Positions 1-12,746 of a DNA stretch of 64,000 bases are shown piece by piece. The notes beneath the pieces are model-generated. The model saw nothing but the letters and a program-made list of their open reading frames with translations, was not told where the DNA came from and searched no databases. Numbering within the stretch: position 1 is the stretch's first letter; each line of letters starts with the position of its first letter. A program made the position numbers and the translations under genes. The stretch lies in contig NW_022985243.1 of NCBI RefSeq assembly GCF_010093535.1, positions 1 through 64,000 on the forward strand, given 5' to 3'. The DNA is from Lindgomyces ingoldianus (Eukaryota > Ascomycota > Dothideomycetes > Pleosporales > Lindgomycetaceae).

Positions 1-170
1 AGACTGTGACGCTGCTGCTGCGTACAGACACTAGCAACTTTTCTTTTTGTCTAAAGAGTTGCCTTCTGTACGCGTTACCTCCCTTCTGTCTGTGTAGGTC
101 TATCTAATTACGTTCTGCCTTTACTTCACCCTATTTGTTAAGACTTGCCTTAGTGATGCTGTACATGAAG

Positions 171-183
171 ATAGGCTAGTTGC
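171..183. repeat. LINE target-site duplication, left copy
   Basis: Reads ataggctagttgc. The identical 13 bp recur at 5660-5672. The uninterrupted site is represented by the second copia-A copy near 61,023 (aagctagttatactatataa), which confirms the insertion point. Confidence 0.9.
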
Positions 184-3100
184 AAGTACCGGTACCTAAC
201 CCTAAACCCCCCCCCCTACCTCTCTCCCCCCCCTCTCTCCTAGAGAACCGGGGATAAGTACCGGAGGACAAGACGACTGCGCGGGACCCAGAGGAGTCGT
301 GAATTGATGGAATTAGAGGTGGAGGACACGCGTTAGGGGCGGCAATTAACCTAAACACGCGTTAGGACGCGCAAGGCAACTAAGGCAGAGAATACAAGGA
401 GACAATAGGGAAACTTAAGTAATAGAAGCAGGATAGACAACGTAATTAATGTTAACTAAGAGGCCCCTAGAGCCCCACAACTAACCTGCACTTAAGGCTA
501 ACTAAGAACAAGACATAATAAAGGAACAGGTATACCTAAGAGAAGTGTAGAAGCAAGACAGAAAAAAGACCCTTTAGTTGTAGTGCTTGCAGCACTTAAA
601 AAGACCTAAGATAAGATAGTAGCTATAATAGAGCAGATAAAAAGAGAACACGCAACCTAGATTAAGATAATAATAAGGGCACTTACCTAAAAGGTAAAGG
701 CACTAAAGGTAGAGAATAAAGCAATAGTAGACAAATTTAAGACCCTTCTAGCTAGATCTTACATGCTGCCTAGTAGATTGCTATCTTACACTGCTATAGC
801 ATAATTGCCTCTAAGCAGCTAGCCTAGTAACCTACAGACCTCTTCTACTAACACAGCACTCTTAACAATAATAGACACACTCTACTACATAATTAACACA
901 TCTAGGATTAAGGAGGTGGACAGGGAGAAGGCAAAACTAGGCAAGATTAGACAAGCTATTAAGGAGGAGATGTGGACAAACTACAAGCGCGCAGAATGGC
1001 GATGTGCGGCAGTAGTTAGGGACCTAAGGAACACTAATTAAATTAGAGTTACATGTAGGGACAAAAGTAAGCTCTAGGCGGTTAAAGAGGCAGCCTGCAA
1101 GACAGCAGCTAGAGAAGTTAAAATACTGCGCGACTAGCTCTTCCTAATTAGGGTAGATAACGCCAACCAGCTAGCGGTGCTGTTAGAGGAAGGACAAATC
1201 CAACCAGAAGCCCTAGAGGCCCTTAGGGCCGAAAACAGGGTGCAGGTAGCAAAAGTTAGCTAGCTAAGTAGAAAGGATTTAGGAAAGGCATATAGATTAA
1301 TAGTAGTGTATGTTACTAAGGGCAGCAATGCAGCCTAGCTGCTACAAGAACAGTACTTCCACATTAACAGAGAATCTGCATATACAAGACTGTTTAAACC
1401 GCAAAATGGACTATTGCAGTGCTACTAATGCCAACAGCTAGGGCACAAGGCATTCACATGCACGAGGCAGCGGGTTTATGCTAGGTGCGCTAGCGAAGGA
1501 CACCACCACAGCAAATGCCAAGTAATAGTCCCTAAATGCGTACCCTGTAGGGGCCCCCACAAATCTTTCTCTAGGAACTGTTAAGTGCTATACCCTAGTT
1601 AAGATGCCTAGGACGCTTAAGATATTCTAACTTAATGCAGGAAAGAGACACAAGGTACTGCACAGCGTAATAAATAACAAGCAACTATAAGACTTTGCTG
1701 TATTAGCTATTTAAAAACCTTATGTGTAAAAGAATAAAGAAGAGAGGATTATTATAACACTAGCTAGACACGCCTACTAGGCTAAATTTACGCTAACCGC
1801 ATGTAGGGACAGGAGGTGGCCCTTCTGGAGTATGCTCTAGATACAGAAAGACATTAAGGCTAAACAGCTGCTAGTACAGTTGCCGGACCTCACAGCAGCA
1901 ACGCTACGACTACCTGGTTAAACAGCCCTAGTAGTGTTAGTCTACGTTAAGATAAGAGATAAGCAAGCACTAAAAAAGACAATAAATCACATCTAAACCC
2001 TAATCTAAACTGCACACAACTAAACTAGGACACAGGTGGACATAGTCCTAGCAGGTGATTTTAACTAACGCGACTAATTATAGGGAGGGGATAATGTGTT
2101 AAACACTCACTAAGGTAAAGCAGACCCTATTATACACCTTATAGCAGACTATTTACTCTACAGCCTACTTCCTAGGGGGACAAAAACATAGCAGCAAGGA
2201 ATAAGTAAGAGCACTATTAATTTAATGCTAACTTTAGACAACCTAGTAGCTACAGCACTATGCTGTAAAGTCTATAAGACAGAAGATAGGTTAGATTACA
2301 GAGTAATTAAAACAACCTTTAATATAAACACTCTAGAATAGTAAGCAGAAGCAAGACTATTATTTAAAAATGCACTATAAGAAGTAATATAAATAAGAGT
2401 TAAAAAGACACTTAAAGCTAAACTAATAAGAGGCAGTGTACAGCAATAGACAGATAAGCTAATAGAAGCAGCAATAGAGGCAGTCCACAAGCTAACCCTA
2501 AAAGCTAGGCCCTTACTATATGTAAAAAGATAGTAGACTGCAGACCTTACATAGTTACAAAGGGTATATACGCACTAGAGAAATAAGGCAAAAGCAGAAC
2601 AGTAGGCAAAAAGGACAAGTATAAAGACAGAATAATAAGTAAAGGCAGCAGTAAAGGAATTTTATAACGCAGCGCAGCAACAGCGCAGAACCTACTAGGA
2701 GGACTTTCTAGTAGATAATGCTAACATTTAGAAAGCTATAAGATACCTTAAGCTAGATAGTGCTATAATGTTTAATAAAATACCCCCTTTAAAAAAAACT
2801 AATAAATTAAGCATAGAAGAAAATCTAGAGATAGTAGACAAGTTACTGTAGTTGTTCTTTCTACTGCTCCTAGACACTATTAAGAATAAGAGCAAACGCT
2901 AGCAACGTAGCCCAGTTAGCATGCCTGACCTAACTATAGACAAAATAGAATGCTGTCTGTTCGCAGCTAAGCTGTGGAAGGCACTAGGTGAGGATAGGCT
3001 CCTAGTTATAGTATAGAGGTAGCTATAGCTAGTTGTAAAAAAGAGAATCCTACTTTTATTTTAAACATTACTAGGGGAGGGGGTTATCCTAGCACAGTAG

Positions 3101-5659
3101 AGAAACGCTTAGATTGTCCTGCTTAAAAAGCTAAAAAAAAGTAACTATAGAGTAGTAAAGTTATAGAGACTTATTTTTTTACTATTAACTCTTAGCAAGA
3201 TCTTTAAAGCTGTTATAGTAAAGAAAATCTTATATGTAATAGAAACATATAAGTTACTTCTTATAAACTACTTTAGTAGAAGGAAATAGTAATTAGTAGA
3301 ATAAGTGCTATTAATGTTGTAAGAACACATCTATAACATATAGAGATTTAGAAAAGTGCTAAGTCTAGTAAGCTTTAACATAAAAGGGGCATACAATAGA
3401 GTATGCAAAGACAGGCTAACCTAGAGGCTCTGTGCCAGAGGGATACCACCAGGCCTAGTACAATAGATAGACGCCTTTTGCTCTAATTATACAGCAACTA
3501 TTACAGTTAACAGCTACACGTCTAAGGAAAAACTGCTGCCCTAGGCAGAGCTTCTACAGGGATCCCCTCTTTCTCTAATTCTGTTCCTCTTCTTTAACGC
3601 TAATCTAGTCTAACACTAGATTAATGCATATAGCAGTTTATTTACCTTTATAGATAACTATAATACTTAAGTAACAGAACTCTTAGCTAAAAAAAATTAT
3701 GTAAAACTCTAAAACATTATTAAAAGAGTAATAAAGTAGAAAAAGAGAAGTAAGGCAACCTTTAAAAAAGACAAGACTACTCTAATACACTTTATAAAAA
3801 ATAAAGGCAAAATAAGTGTAAAACTAGTAAGTGTTAAAGAATAGCTAGTTAAACTAATAACAGAAGCTAAAATTCTAGGCATTATTATAGATATAAGGCT
3901 AAGATATAAGCAGCACATAGCAAGGGCAGCAGCAAGGGGCCTAAGGGCAGCCCTAGCGCTAAGGCGGTTACAGATAGTCTCCCCTGCTACAGCCTAGCAG
4001 CTTTTTAAGTTAACAGTAGCACTAGTAGTAGACTACGCATTAAGTGTATAGATGCACACGTGCGGCACAATTTTAATAAAAGTAATAAACAGAATACAGA
4101 AAATAGGAGCTTAAGCTGTTACAGGCTGCTTCTAGACAGTTACAGCAGCTGTGGCAGAGGCAGAAGTAAGTCTATAGACAGTGCATAAACGCCACACAGT
4201 AAGGGCTATTAAGATGTAGATTAATGTCTACACACTACTAAAAACAAACCCTATGTTAAAATTCTATATTATAGGCTTTTAACAGTTTTAATTACTACTA
4301 CAGAAGATTACAGAATAGCTAGAGAGGCTTAATACTAACTAGATAGAAATAATTAACCTGCATAGTGTGCAGCTATAAAACTATTGCATCTTAGTAATAA
4401 TTAAACTAGACTAAGTAAAGGCTATAACACTAGCTAACTAGTGTAATAGTATTAGAATTATAATAAGCGCATCTGTCTAGCTTAGTATAGTAGGGATAGA
4501 AGGGGCAATAGACAACATGTGAAGGGGAGCGCCTGCTTAAGCTGCTACCTTGTCCTTCACCTTAGGACCTAGGACAGAGCAAAACCCCTACACAGCAGAG
4601 CTGGCAGCAATGGCGGCAGCGCTGACCTCCCTCCTGACATGCCAGACAGCGGACTAGGTCATCATTCTTACTAGCAGCTAAGCAGCTATACAGGCAATAC
4701 GCTAACTGCAGGATTAGTCTAGCTAAGCTAGCATTAAATAGATCTACAACACAACTTAAGCACTAAGAGAAAGGCAGTGCTTTGTATGTATAGTATAGTG
4801 CCTAGCAAGAAGCAATAATTTAGTAAAAAAGGCTAAAAAAGTAGCAAGAAAAGCTACAGCAGACAGTAGCGTACTAACTAGACCCTTTTACTAAGTAAGG
4901 TTAATAGTAACTAGGACTACAGTAAGAAACTAAGGACAAAGAAAAGACTTACTAATAAGAGTAAAGAAATACTTACATAAGATAGACATAGCTCTACTAA
5001 AGAAACACACTAAGAAGCTCTACAACGCTCTAACCTAGCAAGAAGTAAAGATACTAGCATAATTATAAACTAAGATAACACAGCTAAACATGTACTTATA
5101 CTAAATAGAAGCTGCAGACTTAAACATGTGTATATATAGTTAAGTAAAAGAAACTATTTAGCACTTCTTTTTTTAATACTAAAAATAGGACACACTTTAA
5201 ATACAAATGCTTTAGTAAATAGAGACTAGAAAAGAAAACCTCCTCTTTTTTCTAAAAAAAAAGGCACTAGCAGACCTAGCAGAATAGTTGCTAGACATTA
5301 ACATAGTAAAGATAATAGTTAGGTACGCAATAGCAATAGGCTACCTAGAGCAAGAAAGAAGATAGGAACCTAGAACTATAAAGACAATAGTAGAAAAAAG
5401 ACGCTTAATACTAACCCTACATAATAGTAGGCTTTGCTTTACTTACTAATAAAAGGACTTTAAACACTTAAAGAAGAGACTTTAAAAACACTTACTATAA
5501 ATAATAATTAGAGGGATATGTAACAACTACACTAGATAGCAGAGCAGGAGGCATGTAAGGGCTACAAGGAGTTAAGCCATTACTAAGGAAGCGCTTAGGT
5601 AATAACGTACTAGTGCCCTCTAGGCTAGAGCTAGGCGTAATAAAGACATCATTATCATT
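184..5659 (+). mobile_element. Tad-like non-LTR retrotransposon (LINE), RIP-degraded
   Basis: Two ORF remnants are read on the plus strand through many TAA/TAG stops. ORF1 ends in three CCHC zinc knuckles at about 1417-1585 (CQQLGHKAFTC, CARCASEGHHHSKC, CVPCRGPHKSFSRNC). ORF2 starts near 1615 with an APE-type endonuclease (LAGDFN at about 2047). The reverse transcriptase at about 2900-3800 shows SNYRVVKL, LLQGSPLSLILFLFF and FTFIDNYN, the last a mutated F.DDY active site. RNase H is near 4560-4860 (YTAELAAMAAAL). The 3' end is a short ATC/ATT-rich tail. Order ORF1, endonuclease, RT, RNase H matches the fungal Tad clade. It is flanked by a perfect 13-bp duplication, ataggctagttgc, at 171-183 and 5660-5672, so it is a full target-primed insertion into the copia-A LTR. 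Confidence 0.9.
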
Positions 5660-5672
5660 ATAGGCTAGTTGC
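5660..5672. repeat. LINE target-site duplication, right copy
   Basis: Identical to 171-183. The copia-A LTR sequence resumes directly after it. Confidence 0.9.
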
Positions 5673-5963
5673 GCTATGTAAATAGCTCTATAAATAGTGT
5701 AGAGCGTTTTAGGCTATTATTATCTAGCCTTTATGCGCTTGCCTTGTAAGTAATTTAGCAGTGTACAAACTGTTTTGTGCGGGGTTTTGTGCCAGAATAG
5801 TGTGGGATCTTTGCGTAGGCAGGTGCGTAGGAAGGTGTATATAATAAGGTCTCCTCTTCTCCTTTACTTTCTCTTCTTTATCCTTTACTCTTTAAGCCCT
5901 ACTGTACTATTCCCTAGCTCTTTTCTCTTTTTGTACAGTGCTAACAGTGACAGATACTCCCGC

Positions 5964-5966
<3 letters not shown>

Positions 5967-6004
<38 letters not shown>
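5967..6004. repeat. (CA)19 microsatellite in copia-A LTR
   Basis: Nineteen uninterrupted CA dinucleotides, followed by GAGAGA. It is striking that CpA survives here, since CpA is the preferred RIP target and is almost erased in the surrounding sequence. This suggests expansion after RIP, or escape from it. The second copia-A copy lacks this part of the LTR. Confidence 0.95.
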
Positions 6005-6007
<3 letters not shown>

Positions 6008-9000
6008 AGATGTCTCTCTAGCCTTCCTCCTCTACCTCTAGCGCTGTTAGTGCGGGCGTCTTTAACGTCCTTGTGCAGTCTAGCAGCCTAGGGCGCATTT
6101 GTGTTACCCTTCTAACTAGTTCTGCTGCTAATTAGCAGTTTATTTAGTATCTTAGCATAAACATATAGATCTTTTAGCTCTTCTACTTCCTTTTTATACA
6201 AAATGCTAATTATAGACAGGCTAAAAAGTAGCATGTAGTAGCTTTGCTATTCTATAATATTAATGTTGTCTTGCCTGCTAGCACTAATCTGCAGCTATAG
6301 GCAGCAAAAGTTGTGCGTTGTAAGAGGTACTTCTGTGCAGTCCTAGTCTAGAGTTATAGTTAGGTCCTAGCAACTTTATGTGCTTGTTGTTGTAGTAGCA
6401 CTACTAGTGCCTTTTTTTTTATTAAGTGTTATGTGTTAGCTAACTTCTAGGCTAATGCCTACACCTTATGCGTATAGCAGAGCTGTGGTCTGCATTGTAA
6501 CTACTATATATAAGGGGTGGTAGCTTTTTCTTTTCCTGTATACTAGATAAATAAACTGTCTTTCTTATATATCTTTCTCTTTTAATCTTATAATAAAAAA
6601 AATAAGTGCGTATAATAAAAAAAACAAAAGAGATAAGCCTTATATAAAGGCGTTGTTAGTCTAGTTAGTCTAGGGCATCTTTGCGCACAGAATCTAGCTA
6701 GTCTACAGATGCTTCTATCTAGACAGAGAGGCAGTTAGTTAGGACTAATAATTAAAGAGCCTAGTTTAGTGTTTTCTTTATACATATATTTACTAGGTTA
6801 TTTTTACTATTAATCTACTTTATTTTAGCAATTTCTCTCTTCTTATATAATTTATAAAGTAATATAATGTTAATTATAAGTTACTTTTTACTAGTAGTGC
6901 CTAGCTTAATAAGGTAATTATATAAAGACCTTAAATCTATATAGATTACTACTAAGATTAGTAATAGTTTAAGTGTTTATATAATTTACTATAAAGTTGT
7001 ACTAAGTGTAATTACATTATTAAACCCTCTAACTATTCTATATAGTTTACTAGCAAGAACACTCTTAGTTACTCTTTTACACTTAGTAGAATTCTAGTGT
7101 ATAATGTTACCTAGTATTTTAAAGTAGTTACTTTGCTCTATATAGTCTTTATTACTTAATATAATTAAGAATTCTAGCTATAAGCTAAGGTCTTTGTTAT
7201 TAGTAAATAATCTATTTATAAAGATAAACAGCTTTGCATAATTAAGCTGTAATAGTAGAAAAGTAAGACTATACTTACTATTATCTATCTACTATTAGAT
7301 TTATGCGTTAAGTGTGTTAATATTATTATGCAAAAAGTCTATAGTTTGTGTAGTAATAAATAGGTTAAATGCTACCTCTAGTTAACACATAGATGTAATA
7401 TATGCCCCTCTTACACATTACTTAACATATTATTATGCAGCATCCTTGTCTTTTAAGTTAATTATATAAAAGTAGCTTACTTATTTTTTCTAAGTAAGAA
7501 CTACTATGTTATGTGTAAGTTTAATTTTTCTACTATTAAACTTAATAAGTTGCTTTTTTACTAGAATAGTCTTACCTTTTATATAAAACTTTACTTTTTA
7601 CAGTTTTTTCTCTTTTCTTTATATAAAATCTTTTATTATAATGCTTAAAGTGTTGTCTGTTTATAAGCTAGTAATACTAAAAGTGTGCTCTTCTTTATTA
7701 GTAATTAAAAAGTAGGGGTTATATAAAAAGATGTGCATACGCAGCTTTTTTTTATAGTAGTTATAGTATGTCTTAAACTAATACAGTCCTAATTTAGCAG
7801 CTCTATACAAGAGTTGTACAACCTAGAGTATTATATTTAGTAGAAAGCTCTAGCGCATCTTTTTTAGTAGCTTTATGTACAGCGTGCGCATAAGCTTATC
7901 TATTAATTAAATGTATACTTATGTAATATTACACAGTTTAAAATGCATTTTATATGTAGCTTTTAGGCTTACTTTTATAGCTAAAAGTAGTCTCTAGCTT
8001 ATCCTTTAGATAGTTAGTAACTAGGTAAGAATTTCTCTCTTCTCTTTATCTAAGTAGCTGGTAAATACTAGGCAGGATTTTTTATATAGTTAGGTTGTTT
8101 TGCCTTTTACTTTTTATATAAGGTAAAGGTTAAAAATCTAACTTTTATACTTTATTAAGTTATACACTATAACTTTAAAAGTGCTGTTAGTAATTAAAGT
8201 GTTTATCTTTATACAGTTTAATTCCTTAAATAGTTTTTTAAGTGTAGTAATTACACTGTCTATACAAAGCTTAATAAATAAGGCCTAATTATTCTTTTTC
8301 TTCTAGGTTAGAAATACCTAGTCTAGACTTTATGCAGGTTTTCTTTGCTTTTTACTTTTCCTAGTATCTATATCTTCTCTTTGCACTAGTGCAGCATTAC
8401 TATTCTAAGAGGCTTAGTCTATAGTAGGCTTTAGTTCTGCTTTTATAATATTTTTATAACACTATTTTTTTTTCCTTTTCTTTAGAAGATCTTTTTATAT
8501 AAGAATTAGTTTATCTAGGTTATTTATTATAAGTAGGTTATCTTTTTTCTTTTTTTTATAGTATAGTTTAACCTGTGTATATTAGAGCTTTAGTAGGCTA
8601 TTTATTTTTAACAATAATGTTTCTCTCTTTAATGCTCTTAATCTTATATAGGCTAGTCTAGCCTTTTTTCTCTTTCTATGCTATAATCTTTAAGCTAAGG
8701 GGGAAGTTAAGAACTTTATATGTTATAAAGCTATTATAAGTGTTAATTATATAATTAATGTTTACTTTTACATAGTTTTTTTAAAGTATCTTTATTACCT
8801 TTTATATAGCGCTTGCTTATGTAATAATGTCTAGTAATAGTAAAAAGTTTAGGTTAATTCTTAGGTATACTTTAAAGACTAGCAGTGTGGGTACTAGACT
8901 GTGTAGGCTAGCTGTGTTATTTAGAGCTTTAACTGCTATCTGTAGGATAGCCTTATTATCTATACAGTTACCTAGCTTAGTCTTTAAGATGTTAAACACT

Positions 9001-11724
9001 TGTTAGAGAGGTATGTATACATGCTTAACCTTTCTAACTGCCTAATGTGCTTCTATAGGCATCTGCCTACATGTAGCTCTTATAATCTTTACATAAGCTT
9101 AAAAATCCTTTAAAGTAAAGTTTATACTAAAGTTATATATAATATAGTCTAGAAGTTCTTAATAGGGGTTAATCTAGCATTTACATAGTGCATCCTAAGT
9201 ATTTTGTGTAGACATAGATTTTAGAAATGTAGCAGCCTAAAATAATGTGTTTATATTAATAATATATAAGACATCTTTATTATTAATTTATATAACATTA
9301 ATAATAACTTTATAGTTAAAGTAGGTGTTATTTTTAATTATAAACTTAAATCTTTATAAGGCCTAGTTATATAATTAGTAAAGGTAGCAGAACTTCTTAA
9401 TCTCTTCTAGCACTGCAGCATTAATGTTGTAGCTAGCGCTAGTTAGCATCTTCTAGAGTCTTTCTATGCAAGAGTGTCTAAATTAGTAGTAGAGGCAGTA
9501 AAGTTTTAATTTAGTAAAGAAAAATATAAATTCTTTTTTACTAATATTAAAAAAAAAGTGTTCTTATTTTTATATAATAAAGATAGTAGTTTTATCTTTA
9601 TGTATAATAATATTTAAAACATTATTAAAGTATGCTCTAAGTTAGTTAGCATTTACTAGTAATAGCAGAAATAGTGTTAAAGTCTTTAAGATATAGTATG
9701 TAACTAAACTAATTAAGTTCTAGATTTATATAGTACTAATTAATCTCTTTAGTGTCTAGCCTTTAAAGCTAATATTTATTTAGCTAGGTGTCTAATTAAT
9801 TTTTATATATAGGTTTTTTTATATGTACGCTTTAAGTTAGAACTTGCTAACAGTAGAGATTTTTGCTGCGCCTATGTTCTATAGTTTGCCTTAGTATACT
9901 GTATAGTATTAGTTATTAAGGATAAACTACTTAGCATATTTTTTAGGTTTAATGCTGTAGATGTTCTTTTCTATTGCATAGTGTAAATAGGTAGCAGAAG
10001 TAAGGTAGTTAATAGCTTTTTTAGCATCTTTACTCTTTTATTTTATTTTTCATATATTATGTAAATTATTTTTTTTAAAGTAACCTTTAAAGTTTTAAAT
10101 ATATAAGGTAATAGCTTTATATAATAAGGTCTTATTATAGAAATCTTTATATAAGGCAACATACTAGTTCTTTGCTTATGTATAGTTATTATAAAAGTAG
10201 TTTAATAACTAACATTTTTTTATAGTAGACAAAGCACTTTTTTATCTACATATAGTTATCTCTAGATTATAGCCTAAACTTAGATAAAGATCTTCTACAT
10301 TGTTCTTTTCTACGCAGAGAGAAGCTTCTTTTTTATTATATAAACTCTTATTATGCAGAGTTATATTAGTAGTCTATGTAGTATACATTAGGCAGTTTCT
10401 AGAGGTATTAGTTTGCCCTTTAGTTTATAGTACCTTAGAGTAATGCCTATAAGTTACTAAATAAGGCTTTATATAAAGGCTTAATAGTAAACATAGCATG
10501 TTCTAGTTCTAGTTATCCTTAACAGGCTTATATAATAGTAGTGTGCAGTAGAACATTCTTTTAAAATTTTATTTTTAGTGCCTTTTATATAAGTGTAAGC
10601 TTATTAATTATTATTTTAAGAACTTTATATAAACTTTTATTAAAGTTCTTTTATTAGCATTATATAAAGGTTATTATTATCTAGTCTGTCTAGTACTAGC
10701 TATAGTTTACATTAGTGTTAAAGTAACTGCTTAAAGTATTATATAAATGCTTCTAGTTATGTCTAAGGCCTATGTTGTGCATATAGTATATATTTACCTA
10801 ACCTTTTAGGATATTTAGAAAGATGTTTATATACTAAGTTTTCTAGATATTTAGCTGTTAACATAAATTAATAAAAATCCTTATTTTATCTATAAAGATG
10901 TTATATAGTTAACTTATATAGTTATTATTTTTTTTTATACTTTTTAGAATTATATAATTTTATCTACTAAAAGTTTTTCTTTAGTAATTTCCCTTTAGGG
11001 TGGAAGTTTGTACAGGTTGCAATGTAGTAGGGATTGTACAGGTGGCATTAGTGGTGCATTCACTACTGCAGGCGGTGGTGTGTATAATTAAGGGTGTGGA
11101 GCAGGCGTTAGGTAGAGTGGCATGTATTGTTTATATAGTAATTAGTGTAGTGCTAGCTAAAGTGTAGGAGCAGGTAATGCTAGTATGTTTAGTGTTAATA
11201 GCAGCATTATGTTTAGTCTACTTTTATGTAGAGCTTTATATAGCAATAAAGGTTATGTATAAAGCCTTTTTAGTGTAATTACTTTCTTTTATGCTATATT
11301 ATACAGCTTCTAAGCTTAGGTACTTTTAGTGCCTAGCTATAGTGTAATTCTTTTATTCTCTAGCACTTATATAAGCTCCCTTTTAAATACACAGCTAAGT
11401 GCTAAAAAGTTTTATAGTGTTTATTTTTTAAAATTCTCTATGTACACACTTAGAAAAGTAGCGCTTTTTTAAGTTATTATATGTAAATTAGTAATTATGT
11501 AACTTATGTATAATTAAGTCTATAGGCTTATTAAAGCCTTTAATATGTTAATCTTGTTATTCTAGTACTCTAGGCTAGTCTTATTCTGTAGTGTTGCCTT
11601 TAATATCCCTATATTCTTTATAAGTTATTTATATAATAGAAATTATTTCTTATTCTTTCTATTATTACATAGAGTTATTAGTTGCTAATAAGATTTTATT
11701 ATAATAGTATAGTTAATTACTTTT

Positions 11725-12400
11725 CTAGTAGATTGCGCAGGTACTACTATTATCTAGCTACTAAGTTGTGCAGCTTTAATAGCTTTAGTGTGCGCCTTAC
11801 ACTATCTTCTTTTTACTTTATACAGTAGTAGAGCTTACTATATAATGTAAAGAATTAATCTACTATTTTAAAAAATAAGTAACTAAATAAAGTACTTTAT
11901 AAGGCGTAGGTGCTTTGTTATTACTCTTTCTAAGAGATAGGTAATAAAACAAAGTGCCTTATAAAGCGTAGGGTTAATTACTTGTGCAGTAGATTGCGCA
12001 GGTACTGCTGTTGTCTAGCTGCTAGGTTGTGCAGCTTTAATAGCTTTAGTGTGCGCCTTACACTATCTTCTCCTTACTTTGTACAGTAGCAGAGCTTGCT
12101 GTATAATGCAAAGAATTAATGTGCTATTGTCTAGCTGCTAGGTTATACAGCTTTAGTAGCTTTAGTGTGTGTCTTACACTATCTTCTTCTTACTTTATAC
12201 AGTAGCAGAGCTTGCTATATAATGCAAAGGATTAATCTGCAATTCTAAGAGATAAGTAACTAAACAAAGTACCTTATAGGGCGTAAGTACTCTACTGTTA
12301 CTCTTTTTAAAAGATAAGTAACAAAACAAAGTACCTTATAAGGCGTAAGTACTCTGTTATTACTCTTACTAATTTATAGTTAATTAAATTAACTACTAAT
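11725..12400. repeat. Tandem duplications in the copia-A 5' leader
   Basis: A unit of roughly 130-150 bp, containing a TAGTGTGCGCCTTACACTATC-like core, occurs near 11,730-11,870, 11,990-12,120 and partly at 12,124-12,240. Between units sit repeats of an AAAGTACCTTATARGGCGTA-like segment. The array lies just inside the right LTR, which is the 5' end of this minus-strand element, so it corresponds to the untranslated leader. Confidence 0.7.
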
Positions 12401-12403
12401 TAG

Positions 12404-12683
12404 TGTTAAATAAGCTCTAACAGCTAGCTGCTTATAGTATAAGCACTTAAGTAGTAAGAGTAAGAGTAGTGTATAGTGTGAATAGTGTATAAGGTAGGTA
12501 AAGTAAGGGTAACATGTTTCTAGTTTTATTACTCTTGTCTTTCCTTTGTACAGAGGAAAAGGGGGATATCTAGATGTTCGCGCACAGAGGTTCGCGCACA
12601 AGCATTATGTGACAGAGATACGTGGTCCTGCTCGTGCGCGATCGCTCGTATCCAGACTGTGACGCTGCTGCTGCGTACGGACA
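12404..12683 (-). repeat. copia-A right LTR fragment
   Basis: Begins TGTTAAATAAGCTCTAACAG and matches 60,601-60,880 at the second copy nearly throughout. Its last 30 bp match positions 1-30. The match stops at 12,683, where a gypsy LTR fragment begins, so this LTR was truncated at that junction. Confidence 0.8.
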
Positions 12684-12746
12684 TACATAGTAATTAAACT
12701 AGACCTCTATAAAGCTCTATAACCTTACTTGTGCACAATTATAACA
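12684..12746 (+). repeat. Truncated 5' LTR of the gypsy element (63 bp)
   Basis: Matches the final 63 bp of the 3' LTR (18,054-18,116) with a few C/T and G/A differences. The upstream 255 bp of the LTR are absent and are replaced by truncated copia-A LTR. Confidence 0.8.

Larger units (their letters stand above)
1..12683 (-). mobile_element. copia-A: RIP-degraded Ty1/copia retrotransposon, with nested LINE
   Basis: A Ty1/copia polyprotein can be read on the minus strand through many stops. RNase H lies near 6870-7260 (NIIHWNSTKCKRVTKSV, close to the fungal copia motif NIIHWSS.KCKRVTRSV). An integrase-region stretch near 8817-8999 reads LVPTLLVFKVYLR, like the fungal copia motif GLVPTLLVFGAYPR. 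The left LTR (the element's 3' LTR) starts left of the window and covers 1-183 plus 5673 to about 6600, split by the LINE. The right LTR survives as 12,404-12,683, and position 12,654 matches position 1. The internal region runs from about 6600 to 12,400. Nearly all breaks are TAA/TAG, as expected if C:G to T:A changes hit CpA/TpG. The same family returns at 60,601-64,000. No domain is intact, so it is surely inactive. LTR ends are approximate. Confidence 0.85.

Noticed and set aside
197..235. ccctaa-like units followed by C runs, resembling a telomere repeat
   Set aside because: Only two imperfect units, inside the LINE 5' region and flanked by transposon sequence on both sides.
2296..2490. 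Hydrophobic minus-strand frames in the LINE (also at 3709-3918)
   Set aside because: Antisense shadows of the RIP-mutated LINE ORF2; the hydrophobicity follows from TA-rich codons.
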